The notes below the pieces were generated by a model. That model searched no databases and was not told the DNA's origin. It worked only from the letters and a program-made list of their open reading frames with translations. This document shows, piece by piece, positions 1 through 8,829 of a DNA stretch of 64,000 bases; the stretch's first letter is position 1, and each line of letters begins with the position of its first letter. Position numbers and translations under genes: made by a program. The DNA is from Draconibacterium halophilum (GTDB lineage Bacteria; Bacteroidota; Bacteroidia; Bacteroidales; Prolixibacteraceae): contig NZ_CP048409.1 of NCBI RefSeq assembly GCF_010448835.1, positions 4,691,501 through 4,755,500 of the forward strand, read 5' to 3'.

Positions 1-237
1 AAACTTCCAACCTGTGTTTCGTCGTGCCCCAACGGAGTGTATTGGTTTGGCGACCAAAACGAAGACGCTGTTACAAACGGAACCACTCACGAGACCACCG
101 TTTTCAGTAAATTAATTAAAGACAATGCTGCTTACACTATAATGGAAGAATTGGGAACCAAACCTCGTGTTTACTACCTGCCACCAAAAGACAGAGCTTT
201 CCCCTTTCAAGGCGAAATAGAAGACAACCACTCATAA
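1..237 (+). CDS. 4Fe-4S ferredoxin-type subunit (NrfC/PsrB-like), C-terminal part
   Basis: The reading frame is open from base 1 and stops at 237, so only the last 78 residues are present and the start lies outside the window. The visible part begins with a cysteine pair in the arrangement C-x3-C-P followed by a Phe-Gly-Asp turn. This is how the final iron-sulfur cluster region of NrfC/DmsB/PsrB-type electron-transfer subunits usually looks. A NrfD-family membrane subunit follows after 19 bases, which supports an FeS/NrfD membrane complex. By family knowledge such a subunit passes electrons between a catalytic (often molybdopterin) subunit and the membrane quinone pool; the catalytic subunit, if any, would lie upstream and is not seen. 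Confidence 0.75.
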   Translation, partial: KLPTCVSSCPNGVYWFGDQNEDAVTNGTTHETTVFSKLIKDNAAYTIMEELGTKPRVYYLPPKDRAFPFQGEIEDNHS

Positions 238-256
238 ACCGACTAAACTTTAAACG

Positions 257-1615
257 ATGGAAAAAACAAAATCGCCGGAAGAATCCCGGAAATTATTGGA
301 TAAAATAACTTTCGACCTCACCCGCTCGATTGTAAAACGGGATGAGCTCACGCATTTTTGGTATTTCTTACTAATCATGTTTGCCGCCGTTGGTTTGTGG
401 GGTTGGGGAATACAAATTCGCGACGGGTTGGGGGTTACCGGTATGCGCGACTATGTTTCGTGGGGAATGTACATTGCCAACTTTGTATTTTTTGTAGCTG
501 TTAGTTTGATCGGTTTTTTGATTAGCTCAACACTTCATCTGCTAAAAATCAGTTGGTCGAAACCCATTTCACGGGTAGCCGAACAGATTGCAATTGCAGC
601 GGTAGCATTGTCGGGCCTTATTATTGTAATGGATATGGGGCGTCCCGACCGCTTTCTCAACGTATTTTTACACGGTCGTTTTGCCTCGCCAATTATTTGG
701 GATGTTACCGTGGTTACTACCTATCTTACTATTTCGGTGTTGCTCTACTACATTCCGCTTATCCCCGACCTTGCTTTGTTGCGCGATCGAGGTAGCGACG
801 ACATTCCAAAATGGAAAATGCAGGTATATAAAATAATGGCACTAGGCTGGAAAGGAAATGCCGAACAATACAAACTGGTTTATCATGCCATGCGTGTTCT
901 AATGATTCTAATCCTTCCGGTAGGTTTATCCATTCATACCGTTACATCGTGGCTATTTGCTGCCACCTTACGCTCGGGCTGGGATACCACTATTTTTGGT
1001 CCTTACTTTGTGGCAGGCGCTTTTGTCGCCGGTTCAGCTGCTGTAGTAATATTAATGTATGCATATAGGGTTCGTTACCGGTTAAGCGATTATTTCGAAG
1101 AACTTCACTTTGATTATATGGGGAAATTACTGGTTTTTGTTTGCCTGGTGTACCTGTATTTTAATATCAACGAATTTTGGGTACCGGCCTATAAAATGAA
1201 AACAGCAGAAGGAATTCACCTACGCAACCTGTTTATCGGAAGCTATGCTCCAATGTTTTGGTCGGCTCAAATACTGGGATTACTCCTCCCCATATTCCTG
1301 ATGCTTTTCAGGTATTTTAGGAAACCGGTGCCTTTAACCATAATATCAGTATTTGTACTTATAGCCTCGTGGATAAAACGATATATAATTGTTATTCCAA
1401 CCCTGGAGCATCCGTTTTTACCGATACAAAATGTACCCGAGCATTTCAAACACTATTCGCCAACAAGTACAGAGATCATGATCACCATTTTTTCATTTAT
1501 GGCAGCTCTGCTCATAATTACTGTATTGGCAAAAATGTTTCCGGTAATAACTATTTGGGAATATGCCGAAGAAAAAGGCATCGACAAAAAATTTCTTGCT
1601 GAACCGAAAAAATAA
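257..1615 (+). CDS. nrfD: NrfD/PsrC-family quinone-interacting membrane subunit
   Basis: This 452-residue protein has about ten hydrophobic segments after a charged cytoplasmic N-terminus of about 40 residues. The early Gly-Trp-Gly and the DYVSWGMYIANF stretch near residues 65-75 are typical of the long NrfD family (ActC/HybB-like length) rather than the short PsrC type near 48 kb. The family exchanges electrons with the quinone pool. It sits between an FeS subunit and a monohaem cytochrome c, immediately upstream of the cbb3 oxidase operon, so it may link quinol or a periplasmic donor to the oxidase; that link is inference. The ATG at 257 has no clear ribosome binding site, as is usual here. 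Confidence 0.85.
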   Translation: MEKTKSPEESRKLLDKITFDLTRSIVKRDELTHFWYFLLIMFAAVGLWGWGIQIRDGLGVTGMRDYVSWGMYIANFVFFVAVSLIGFLISSTLHLLKISWSKPISRVAEQIAIAAVALSGLIIVMDMGRPDRFLNVFLHGRFASPIIWDVTVVTTYLTISVLLYYIPLIPDLALLRDRGSDDIPKWKMQVYKIMALGWKGNAEQYKLVYHAMRVLMILILPVGLSIHTVTSWLFAATLRSGWDTTIFGPYFVAGAFVAGSAAVVILMYAYRVRYRLSDYFEELHFDYMGKLLVFVCLVYLYFNINEFWVPAYKMKTAEGIHLRNLFIGSYAPMFWSAQILGLLLPIFLMLFRYFRKPVPLTIISVFVLIASWIKRYIIVIPTLEHPFLPIQNVPEHFKHYSPTSTEIMITIFSFMAALLIITVLAKMFPVITIWEYAEEKGIDKKFLAEPKK

Positions 1616-1621
1616 AAGAAC

Positions 1622-2494
1622 ATGAAGATCAAATTATTATTTGTAGCATTCGTTTTTCTTGCGCAGCAAGGAATCGCTCAGGAATGGACGGTTCCTGAAG
1701 ATCAGAAGAATATTGAGAACCCGTTGGAATATAATCTGGAAAACGTATCGAAAGGGAAGGATCTTTACGTATTAAACTGTAAATCGTGTCATGGCGATGT
1801 TGGAAAAAACAATGGATTACCACTGGTTCCTCCCCCACCCGATTTTACAAGCAACGTATTGCAAGCCAATACCGATGGCGAATTATTTTATAAAATTACA
1901 CACGGACGTGGTGGTATGCCGCAATTTGAAACTACCATTTCGGAAGACGATCGCTGGCGTTTGGTGAATTATATCCGCAACTACAGTCCTGATACCGAGC
2001 CGGTACTGATAGAAGAGCCACCTAAAAATGCCAAAATTCTGGCATCAGTTAACGAGGCAGAACGAAGAGTGGAAGTGTTTGCCGAGTATCAGAATAAGGA
2101 TAGTAGTTATGTTGTTTTGGCTGAAAAACCAATTTCAATCGGTGTAGAAAAAGCATTTGGAACACTTCCTATTGGCGAGGTACTTACCAACAATGAAGGA
2201 CGTGCAGAATATATAATTCCTGAAAGCCTGATCGGCGACGAGCAAGGAATGGTAACACTTGTGATTGAACTGGGCGAAGGGTTTATTACTGAAGATGTTG
2301 TGCTTGACGCATCGAAAGTTGGACAACCCAAGCCTACACCGGTTCTTATTAAAGAAGAAGTGCTTTGGTCAACAAACGACAATATACAAACCTGGCTGTT
2401 ACTGTCGTACCTGGCAGCGGTAGGTGGAGCATGGGCCACAATTGGCTATGTTGTATTTCAGATTTTTAAAATTAAACGTGCCGGCAAAGAGTAA
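1622..2494 (+). CDS. Membrane-anchored monohaem cytochrome c
   Basis: The protein has 290 residues. A signal peptide (residues 1-19, Ala-Gln cleavage region) is followed by one c-type haem motif, C53-K-S-C56-H57, with a likely axial Met99 in a Gly-Gly-Met-Pro turn. Residues ~120-240 look like a beta-rich domain, and a single transmembrane helix near residues 255-280 ends in a basic tail. The haem domain is therefore periplasmic and tethered at its C-terminus. It lies 6 bases after the NrfD gene and 3 bases before ccoS. By position it is a candidate electron carrier between the NrfCD-type complex and the cbb3 oxidase; this role is inferred. Confidence 0.8.
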   Translation: MKIKLLFVAFVFLAQQGIAQEWTVPEDQKNIENPLEYNLENVSKGKDLYVLNCKSCHGDVGKNNGLPLVPPPPDFTSNVLQANTDGELFYKITHGRGGMPQFETTISEDDRWRLVNYIRNYSPDTEPVLIEEPPKNAKILASVNEAERRVEVFAEYQNKDSSYVVLAEKPISIGVEKAFGTLPIGEVLTNNEGRAEYIIPESLIGDEQGMVTLVIELGEGFITEDVVLDASKVGQPKPTPVLIKEEVLWSTNDNIQTWLLLSYLAAVGGAWATIGYVVFQIFKIKRAGKE

Positions 2495-2497
2495 GCA

Positions 2498-2686
2498 ATG
2501 AATATTTTTTATCTGCTGATAGGAGTTAGTTTACTGGTGGCACTCATTTTTTTGGGCGCTTTTATCTGGTCTGTACGATCGGGCCAGTACGACGATAGCG
2601 AAACTCCATCAATGCGAATACTTTTTGACGACGACGATGTGGAATCGGAATCTGAAACCAATGAAGAAAAGAACAATAAAAAATAA
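2498..2686 (+). CDS. ccoS: cbb3 oxidase assembly protein CcoS
   Basis: This is a 62-residue protein with one N-terminal transmembrane helix, then the family pattern W-x-V-R-S-G-Q-Y/F-D-D followed by R-I-L-F-D-D-D near residues 24-48 and a charged tail. It matches CcoS/FixS, which is needed for cofactor insertion into cbb3 oxidase in other bacteria. It lies just ahead of the ccoN-containing gene, whereas in many proteobacteria it follows ccoI. Confidence 0.88.
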   Translation: MNIFYLLIGVSLLVALIFLGAFIWSVRSGQYDDSETPSMRILFDDDDVESESETNEEKNNKK

Positions 2687-2697
2687 TTATCCAACTC

Positions 2698-5157
2698 ATG
2701 GAAAATCAAAAATTTAATTACGACAACAAAATTGTTAAGTTGTTTATTCTGGCTACGCTTGTTTGGGGTGTTGTTGGTGTGCTGGTTGGTATTCTTGCTG
2801 CTACACAACTTGCTTTCCCTGTATTCAACTTCGGCTTGGAATATACCACCTTCGGAAGGGTGAGGCCATTGCATACCAATGCTATTATTTTTGCATTTGT
2901 AGGAAATGCCATTTTTGCCGGAGTATATTACTCGATGCAGAAACTGCTTAAAACCAGAATGTTCAGCGACACCCTGAGTAAAATTAACTTTTGGGGCTGG
3001 CAACTTATTATTGTTCTGGCAGCCGTTACGCTGCTGCTGGGATTTACTACCTCGAAAGAATATGCTGAACTGGAATGGCCAATTGATATTTTGATAACCA
3101 TTATTTGGGTGGTTTTTGGATGGAACATGATAGGAACAATTATTGTTCGAAGGGTTCGGCACATTTATGCTGCCATTTGGTGGTACCTTGCTACCTTTCT
3201 CGGAATTGCCATGTTGCACGTGGTAAACTCATTCGAACTCCCTATTTCGTTGTTTAAAAGTTACTCCATTTATGCAGGAGCCCAGGATGCAGTTGTACAA
3301 TGGTGGTATGGACACAATGCCGTGGCCTTTTTCCTTACAACACCTTTTCTGGGATTAATGTACTACTACTTGCCAAAAGCGGCTAATCGCCCGATTTACT
3401 CGTACAAACTGTCGATCATTCACTTTTGGTCGCTCATATTTTTGTACATGTGGGCCGGGCCACACCACTTGTTGTATCAGGCTTTGCCAAACTGGGCACA
3501 AGCTTTGGGTACAACTTTTTCGATTATGCTAATTGCCCCAAGTTGGGGAGGTATGATTAACGGTTTGCTAACCTTGCGTGGCGCCTGGGATCGTGTTCGC
3601 GACAGTGCCGCATTGAAGTTTATGGTAGTAGCAATAACGGCTTACGGAATGTCAACTTTCGAAGGCCCAATGATGTCGCTAAAATCGGTGAACCAAATTA
3701 CCCACTTTACCGACTGGACCATCGCTCACGTACACATTGCAGGAATGGGTTGGAACGGAGGTCTCGTATTTGGGATGCTGTACTGGTTAGTACCAAAACT
3801 ATTCAAATCAAAACTATTCTCGGAAAAACTGGCCAATACGCACTTTTGGTTAGCAACACTGGCTATTTTAATTTATGCCATCCCGCTTTACTGGGCAGCC
3901 GTTACACAATGGCTAATGTGGAGAAACTATACCGAAGAAGGATTCCTTCAGTATCCAAACTTTCTTGAAACGGTAACACAGTTGATTCCGATGTACATGG
4001 CTCGTATAGTAGCAGGAATAATGTTCTTGGTCGGATTCTTAATCATGGTATACAACCTGGCCAAAACTATGGCTGCCGGAAATTTTGTCGACAACGAAGC
4101 TGCCGAAGCACCTGCCCTGGCACCTGCCGGATCACGTAATCCGGTAAAAGAATCAGTTCACCGCTGGATGGAAAGAAAAGGAGTTCGGTTCTCTATCTGG
4201 GTATTTATTGCGCTGGCTATTGGTGGAGCTGTTGAGATTATTCCCATGGTATTTATAAAATCGAACGTACCAACAATAGACGCGGTAAAACCATACACAC
4301 CTCTTGAGCTGGAAGGTCGCGATCTGTATGTTAAAGAAGGTTGTTATGCATGCCACTCGCAAATTGTACGGCCGTTCCGCTGGGAAACCGACCGTTATGG
4401 CGAATACTCTAAAATTGGAGAGTTTGTTTACGATTATCCGTTCCAGTGGGGATCGAAACGTACCGGCCCTGATTTGGCCCGTGCCGGTGTTGTGGGCGGA
4501 CCAATGTATAAAACTGCGGCCTGGCATTACAACCATTTTATGGATCCGCAAAAGATGAACGAACAATCGATAATGCCGAATTATGCATGGCTGGCAGTAA
4601 AAAACACCGACCTTTCGCAAACACCAAAGAAAATAAGGGCAATGCAAACGCTTGGAGTTCCTTACGAAGAAGGATACGACGAGAAAGCCGTTGACGACTA
4701 CCTGGCACAGGCCGAAGAAATTGTGGCAGATCTGAAAGCGTCAGGGATTGAAACGGATGCTAAAAAACAGATTGTTGCGATGATTGCCTATATGCATAAA
4801 CTGGGACGAGACATTTCGGAGCAACCCGATTCTACTGCAATTGATACCACTTCAGCAGCTGACAACACTGAATTGAAAGAAGTAACTCTGCTGGAAAGCG
4901 AAGAAGATTTGGCAGCAGCAGAGAAAATATTTCAGACAACCTGTGTAGCTTGCCACGGAGCTGATGGAAAAGGAATGGCAACATTCCCCAGCCTTGTTGA
5001 TGATGAATGGATAAATGGCAACTCTCCGGCTGAAGTTTATCATTCTATTTCAGAAGGAAATGTGGCAAAAGGAATGGTGCCTTATAAAACACAGTATTCT
5101 GAAAAACAAATTACGCAGCTGACAAGTTACGTTTTAACAACTCTACAAAACAAGTAA
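2698..5157 (+). CDS. ccoNO: CcoN-CcoO-cytochrome c fusion, cbb3-type cytochrome c oxidase
   Basis: This 819-residue protein has three parts. Residues ~1-470 are CcoN, the haem-copper catalytic subunit: haem ligands H59 and H344/H346, a further conserved H206, and the adjacent pair H256-H257 expected at CuB. Residues ~490-670 are CcoO with one membrane anchor and haem motif C549-x2-C552-H553. Residues ~725-819 are an extra monohaem cytochrome c domain with C749-x2-C752-H753 and a candidate Met ligand near the end. CcoN-CcoO fusions are known in Bacteroidota; the appended third domain is notable because the neighbouring CcoP carries only one haem site. The complex reduces oxygen with high affinity at the cytoplasmic membrane. 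Ligand assignments are by motif alignment. Confidence 0.93.
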   Translation: MENQKFNYDNKIVKLFILATLVWGVVGVLVGILAATQLAFPVFNFGLEYTTFGRVRPLHTNAIIFAFVGNAIFAGVYYSMQKLLKTRMFSDTLSKINFWGWQLIIVLAAVTLLLGFTTSKEYAELEWPIDILITIIWVVFGWNMIGTIIVRRVRHIYAAIWWYLATFLGIAMLHVVNSFELPISLFKSYSIYAGAQDAVVQWWYGHNAVAFFLTTPFLGLMYYYLPKAANRPIYSYKLSIIHFWSLIFLYMWAGPHHLLYQALPNWAQALGTTFSIMLIAPSWGGMINGLLTLRGAWDRVRDSAALKFMVVAITAYGMSTFEGPMMSLKSVNQITHFTDWTIAHVHIAGMGWNGGLVFGMLYWLVPKLFKSKLFSEKLANTHFWLATLAILIYAIPLYWAAVTQWLMWRNYTEEGFLQYPNFLETVTQLIPMYMARIVAGIMFLVGFLIMVYNLAKTMAAGNFVDNEAAEAPALAPAGSRNPVKESVHRWMERKGVRFSIWVFIALAIGGAVEIIPMVFIKSNVPTIDAVKPYTPLELEGRDLYVKEGCYACHSQIVRPFRWETDRYGEYSKIGEFVYDYPFQWGSKRTGPDLARAGVVGGPMYKTAAWHYNHFMDPQKMNEQSIMPNYAWLAVKNTDLSQTPKKIRAMQTLGVPYEEGYDEKAVDDYLAQAEEIVADLKASGIETDAKKQIVAMIAYMHKLGRDISEQPDSTAIDTTSAADNTELKEVTLLESEEDLAAAEKIFQTTCVACHGADGKGMATFPSLVDDEWINGNSPAEVYHSISEGNVAKGMVPYKTQYSEKQITQLTSYVLTTLQNK

Positions 5158-5158
5158 A

Positions 5159-5353
5159 ATGAAGATCGTAAGTAATCTGTTAACAAGTATTGAAGGAATC
5201 CAGATTTTCTACATCATCGGATTGCTAATATTTGTGGCACTTTTTATTGTAATCGTTATACGAACCATACGAAGACCAAAAAAGGAAATGGATGATATAA
5301 AGAATTCAATAATTGAAGATGATGATACTGAAGATACCGATAACTTAAAATAA
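5159..5353 (+). CDS. ccoQ: CcoQ-like small membrane protein
   Basis: This 64-residue protein has one transmembrane helix (about residues 16-38), a basic stop-transfer segment and an acidic tail rich in Asp and Glu. It has no cofactor motif. Size, topology and position between ccoNO and ccoP fit CcoQ/FixQ, which stabilises the cbb3 complex in other bacteria. Sequence conservation in CcoQ is weak, so the call rests on context. It starts one base after the ccoNO stop codon. Confidence 0.7.
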   Translation: MKIVSNLLTSIEGIQIFYIIGLLIFVALFIVIVIRTIRRPKKEMDDIKNSIIEDDDTEDTDNLK

Positions 5354-5361
5354 ACCAAGCT

Positions 5362-5937
5362 ATGTCTGATAAAAATAAACAAATACTTGAGCAGGATGAA
5401 AACCTGATGGACCATGATTATGATGGTATTAAGGAATTGGACAATCCTCCGCCACGATGGATAATGTTGTTGTTTTACATTACCATTGGTTGGTCAATCA
5501 TTTATGGAGCCTACTATTTCTGGTTAGAAGAAGGCAATCTTCAGGAAGCTGAATATGAACTGAGATCAGCGAAACATGATCAGAAATACCAGACTGCATC
5601 ACTTTCTGCTGATGACCTTGTTGCATTTACCGATGAAGAATCGATTGCTGAAGGGAAACAAATTTACACCGATATGGGCTGTATGGCTTGCCACGGAATG
5701 AATGGCGAAGGGAATGCAATTGGCCCAAATCTAACTGATGATTACAGCATACATGGATGCGATTTTCAGAGCACTTTTGATATGATTAAAAATGGTGCCC
5801 CGGCAAAAGGGATGACCGCTTTTAAAACACAAATGAGCGACGAGAAAATCCAAAAGGTGGCTAGTTATATTCTAACGCTAAGAGACACGGATCCGGCCAA
5901 CGCCAAAGAACCGCAAGGTGAAAAATGTGAGGAATAA
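5362..5937 (+). CDS. ccoP: CcoP subunit with a single haem c domain
   Basis: This 191-residue protein begins with the CcoP N-terminal signature (acidic start, then Tyr-Asp-Gly-Ile-x-Glu-Leu-Asp-Asn-Pro-Pro-Pro) and one transmembrane helix near residues 34-54. One cytochrome c domain follows, with C107-M-A-C110-H111 and a likely Met ligand near Gly-Met-Thr. Canonical proteobacterial CcoP has two haem sites and roughly 290-300 residues; this one is shorter and has one. The extra haem domain on the upstream CcoNO fusion may compensate. It is the periplasmic electron-entry subunit of the oxidase. Confidence 0.9.
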   Translation: MSDKNKQILEQDENLMDHDYDGIKELDNPPPRWIMLLFYITIGWSIIYGAYYFWLEEGNLQEAEYELRSAKHDQKYQTASLSADDLVAFTDEESIAEGKQIYTDMGCMACHGMNGEGNAIGPNLTDDYSIHGCDFQSTFDMIKNGAPAKGMTAFKTQMSDEKIQKVASYILTLRDTDPANAKEPQGEKCEE

Positions 5938-5996
5938 ATACATCATAAAAAGTGGGGAACAATGTTTCCCATCTTTTTTATCGATTTATTGAACAT

Positions 5997-7358
5997 ATGA
6001 CAAAGGAAAAGCTCGACTTTAGAGACTACCCCATAAACTGGAACGAGCGGGGAGGAAGAAAATGGGTGTATGCAAAAAAGCCCTCGGGAAAATGGTTTAA
6101 CCGGCGAACTATCGTCAGCTGGATACTTCTGCTATTTTGGATAGCAGTACCCTTTATTAGGGTGAATGGGAATCCACTTATTCTGCTTGATATTGCCAAC
6201 CGAAAGTTCATCATTTTCGGAGCCATTTTTTGGGCACAAGACACTTTTATCCTGGCGCTGTTAATGCTTTCGTTTGTTCTGTTCGTCGTGTTGTTTACGG
6301 TAACATTTGGACGGCTTTGGTGCGGCTGGACATGTCCGCAAACCATATTTCTGGAAATGGTATTTCGCAAAATAGAATACCTGATTGAAGGCGATTACCG
6401 CGAACGGCATAAATTGGATAACAGTCCGTGGACAACAAATAAAATAGTTAAGAAAGCACTGAAACACACTATTTTTATACTCATCTCCGTGGCCATGACC
6501 AATGTTTTTCTGATGTGGTTTATTGGCAGCGAGCGCTGGTTGGAGATGATTCAGGAACCGATTACGCAAAACATTTCTGGCTTTGCGGTGATGCTGCTGG
6601 TTTCGGCCTTTTTTTACTGGGTGTATTCCTTTTTCCGCGAGCAAATATGTACAATGGTTTGTCCGTACGGACGAATGCAGGGTGTTTTGCTCGATTCAAA
6701 ATCGATTGCCGTTACGTATGATTATGTGCGTGGCGAACCGCGTGGCGGACACGGCGATGGCGATTGTACCGATTGTAAACAGTGTATTTCGGTTTGCCCA
6801 ACCGGAATAGATATCCGTAACGGTTCGCAGCTCGAATGCGTAAACTGCTCGGCATGTATCGATCAGTGTAACAAAATTATGCACGTAACCGGAAAACCTC
6901 CGGGGCTTATCCGTTACGCCTCCGAAGCACAGATAAAAGGCCAGCAAAATTCAATATGGAATGCGCGTAACCGGGCTTATTCAGTGGTGTTGTTACTTAT
7001 ATTTTCATTCTTTGTTTATACCCTGGTTTCGAGGCCGGTATTGGAAACAACGATTTTACGAACACCCGGACTACTATACCAGGAGCAGGATTCAACTTTA
7101 TCGAATGTTTACAACATTAAAATAGTAAATAAAACACACGACGAACTTCCGCTTGAATTGCGTGTTATCTCTCACAAGGGTAAAATTCAAATGGCCGGAA
7201 ATACCATGCTTTTAAAAGACCAGGATATGTACGAATCGACCTTTATTCTTTTCTTGCCAAAAAGTGAAGTAACAAGCGATAAAACAAAGGTTGAATTTGG
7301 TGTTTTCAGCAATAATGAATTAATTGAAACCTATAAAGCCACGTTTGTTGGACCTTAG
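5997..7358 (+). CDS. ccoG: CcoG, cbb3 oxidase maturation ferredoxin-like protein
   Basis: CcoG/RdxA/FixG is a membrane protein with 4Fe-4S sites linked to copper reduction for cbb3 assembly. Seen here: several transmembrane helices, a CGWTCPQ motif in the second helix region, CTMVCPYGRMQG, two ferredoxin-type Cys clusters (C-x2-C-x2-C-x3-CPTG and C-x2-C-x2-C-x3-C), a last helix and a C-terminal Ig-like domain. A GTG at 5952 would add 15 residues. I prefer the ATG at 5997 (453 residues) because homologues start shortly before the Asp-Phe-Arg-Asp segment that follows it. Confidence 0.92.
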   Translation: MTKEKLDFRDYPINWNERGGRKWVYAKKPSGKWFNRRTIVSWILLLFWIAVPFIRVNGNPLILLDIANRKFIIFGAIFWAQDTFILALLMLSFVLFVVLFTVTFGRLWCGWTCPQTIFLEMVFRKIEYLIEGDYRERHKLDNSPWTTNKIVKKALKHTIFILISVAMTNVFLMWFIGSERWLEMIQEPITQNISGFAVMLLVSAFFYWVYSFFREQICTMVCPYGRMQGVLLDSKSIAVTYDYVRGEPRGGHGDGDCTDCKQCISVCPTGIDIRNGSQLECVNCSACIDQCNKIMHVTGKPPGLIRYASEAQIKGQQNSIWNARNRAYSVVLLLIFSFFVYTLVSRPVLETTILRTPGLLYQEQDSTLSNVYNIKIVNKTHDELPLELRVISHKGKIQMAGNTMLLKDQDMYESTFILFLPKSEVTSDKTKVEFGVFSNNELIETYKATFVGP

Positions 7359-7412
7359 AAAAGTTGCCAATTGGCAGTGGCAGTTTGCAGTAAAGAGACA
7401 AATTAAAGACCT

Positions 7413-7514
7413 TGTCATTTTGACGAAGAATGAGGAGAAATCTATTACATCAGCGCTAAGTCGTAACAGATTTAGCTCCGCTGATTTTCAATTCTCACTC
7501 CGTCCGAAATGACA
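7413..7514. repeat. Imperfect inverted-repeat intergenic element
   Basis: The ccoG-fixH gap holds an imperfect inverted repeat of about 100 bp. Its left end reads TGTCATTTTGACGAAGAATG, and its right end is a near reverse complement ending in CCGAAATGACA. The outer 8 bases match exactly and internal matches (TCTATTAC against GTAACAGA) continue inward. It follows a short run of TTGCCAATTGGCAGTGGCAG-type sequence at about 7364-7390. Dispersed repeats of this general look are common in Bacteroidota intergenic DNA; no coding role is apparent. Confidence 0.6.
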
Positions 7515-7546
7515 GAGATATGAAATTATAATAAAAAGAAAAACAA

Positions 7547-7987
7547 ATGAAGTTTAATTGGGGAACGGGAATTTTTCTTTTTCTGGCATTGTTTTTAGCC
7601 GGATCAGCTGTATTTATTGTATTTGCTGTGCGCCAGCCGGTAAATTTGGTACACAAAAACTATTACGAAAAAGGCGTTGATCATACCGACCAAATGAATG
7701 TTGATGCCCGGTCAAAACCATTCACCCGATCATTTGAGGTGGCTATGAACAACGAAGCTTTTGTGATCAACATTGCAAATGAGCTGGCCACAAAAATAGA
7801 TTCGGGAAATATGCAATTGTATCGTCCGTCAGACTATACAAAAGACATAAACCAGAAAATTATAGCGGGAAATAATTCTGTTCAATTCGCCAAAAATGAT
7901 TTGATAAACGGCAGATACATCTTAAAGTTTACCTGGTTTACTAACGGGCTGCGCTACGAAGTGGATCGTCCGGTAAATATTCAATAA
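7547..7987 (+). CDS. fixH: FixH/CcoH-family cbb3 assembly protein
   Basis: This 146-residue protein has one N-terminal transmembrane helix (residues ~7-28) with the family feature W-G-T-G near the start, then V-x-L-V-x-K-N-Y-Y-E-K at about residues 33-45. A beta-rich periplasmic domain follows. FixH/CcoH is needed for stable cbb3 oxidase assembly. It lies between ccoG and ccoI, the usual ccoGHIS order. Confidence 0.85.
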   Translation: MKFNWGTGIFLFLALFLAGSAVFIVFAVRQPVNLVHKNYYEKGVDHTDQMNVDARSKPFTRSFEVAMNNEAFVINIANELATKIDSGNMQLYRPSDYTKDINQKIIAGNNSVQFAKNDLINGRYILKFTWFTNGLRYEVDRPVNIQ

Positions 7988-8038
7988 ATTGATTACCTTT
8001 AAACCCGATAACAACCTTTTGTTCGAATTAATATCGCC

Positions 8039-8803
8039 ATGACCATTTTTATTTCAGCACTTATTTTAGGATTGATGGGTAGTTTTCACTGTGCCGGGAT
8101 GTGTGGCCCGATTGCAATTGCACTGCCGCTTCACGGTAACACGATTCCACAAAAAATATTTGGAGGAACCCTGTACAATCTGGGTCGCACCTTAACCTAC
8201 GGAATTATGGGAGCTGTTTTTGGCTTCCTCGGGCAGGGACTTCAACTCATCGGATTTCAGCAAAAAGTTTCAGTACTTATGGGTGCGTTGATGATTATTT
8301 CTGTGCTATTCCCAAAACTGTTTAAAAACCAGTACAAAATGGATAAAAGCTGGTTTTCGGCAGTAGGAAAACTAAAAAAGAAAATTGGCGAGATGTTTTC
8401 CATTCGCTCGTTTCAAAGCCTTTTCTTTATTGGAATGCTGAATGGACTGCTACCGTGTGGACTCGTGTACATGGCCATTGCCGGAGCCATTGGCATGGGC
8501 GGTGTTGCCGAAGGTTCTTTGTATATGATTCTGTTTGGTTTAGGAACGATTCCCATGTTACTGGCCATTTCGCTGGCAGGCAATGTTTTAAGCTCAACAG
8601 TAAGAAGCAAAATCAACAAACTGATCCCGGTGTTGGTTGTTGTTGTTGGAATTCTGTTTGTATTACGTGGCTTAAGTTTGGGCATCCCCTACCTTAGCCC
8701 GCCAAAACAAAAAATTGAGCAGAAATTTGAAAAAAGCCTGGAAACAGAAAGTGCAGCATTGCATACCGAGACAAAGGGCGATTGCTGTACAGTAACGGAG
8801 TAA
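8039..8803 (+). CDS. DsbD/TauE-SafE-like membrane protein of the cbb3 operon
   Basis: The 254-residue protein has about six transmembrane segments. The first contains G-S-F-H-C-A-G-M-C-G-P (Cys pair spaced C-x3-C near residues 18-22), and a later one contains N-G-L-L-P-C-G-L-V-Y-M-A. These are hallmarks of the DsbD-like 'sulfite exporter TauE/SafE' family often placed between fixH and ccoI in Bacteroidota. Metal or thiol-redox transport in support of oxidase maturation is a reasonable inference. The C-terminal tail is soluble and ends with a Cys-Cys pair. Confidence 0.78.
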   Translation: MTIFISALILGLMGSFHCAGMCGPIAIALPLHGNTIPQKIFGGTLYNLGRTLTYGIMGAVFGFLGQGLQLIGFQQKVSVLMGALMIISVLFPKLFKNQYKMDKSWFSAVGKLKKKIGEMFSIRSFQSLFFIGMLNGLLPCGLVYMAIAGAIGMGGVAEGSLYMILFGLGTIPMLLAISLAGNVLSSTVRSKINKLIPVLVVVVGILFVLRGLSLGIPYLSPPKQKIEQKFEKSLETESAALHTETKGDCCTVTE

Positions 8804-8829
8804 ACTGAGCGAAAAATTGACCGTAGCAA

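Noticed and set aside
2509..3219. 236-codon minus-strand open frame across ccoS and the start of ccoNO
   Set aside because: It lies wholly opposite two genes with clear family motifs; the translation is rich in Ser, Asn and Lys and shows no domain.
4153..4647. 164-codon minus-strand open frame inside the CcoO part of the fusion
   Set aside because: It is antisense to the haem-binding region of ccoNO, and its His/Cys pattern is just the complement of that sequence.
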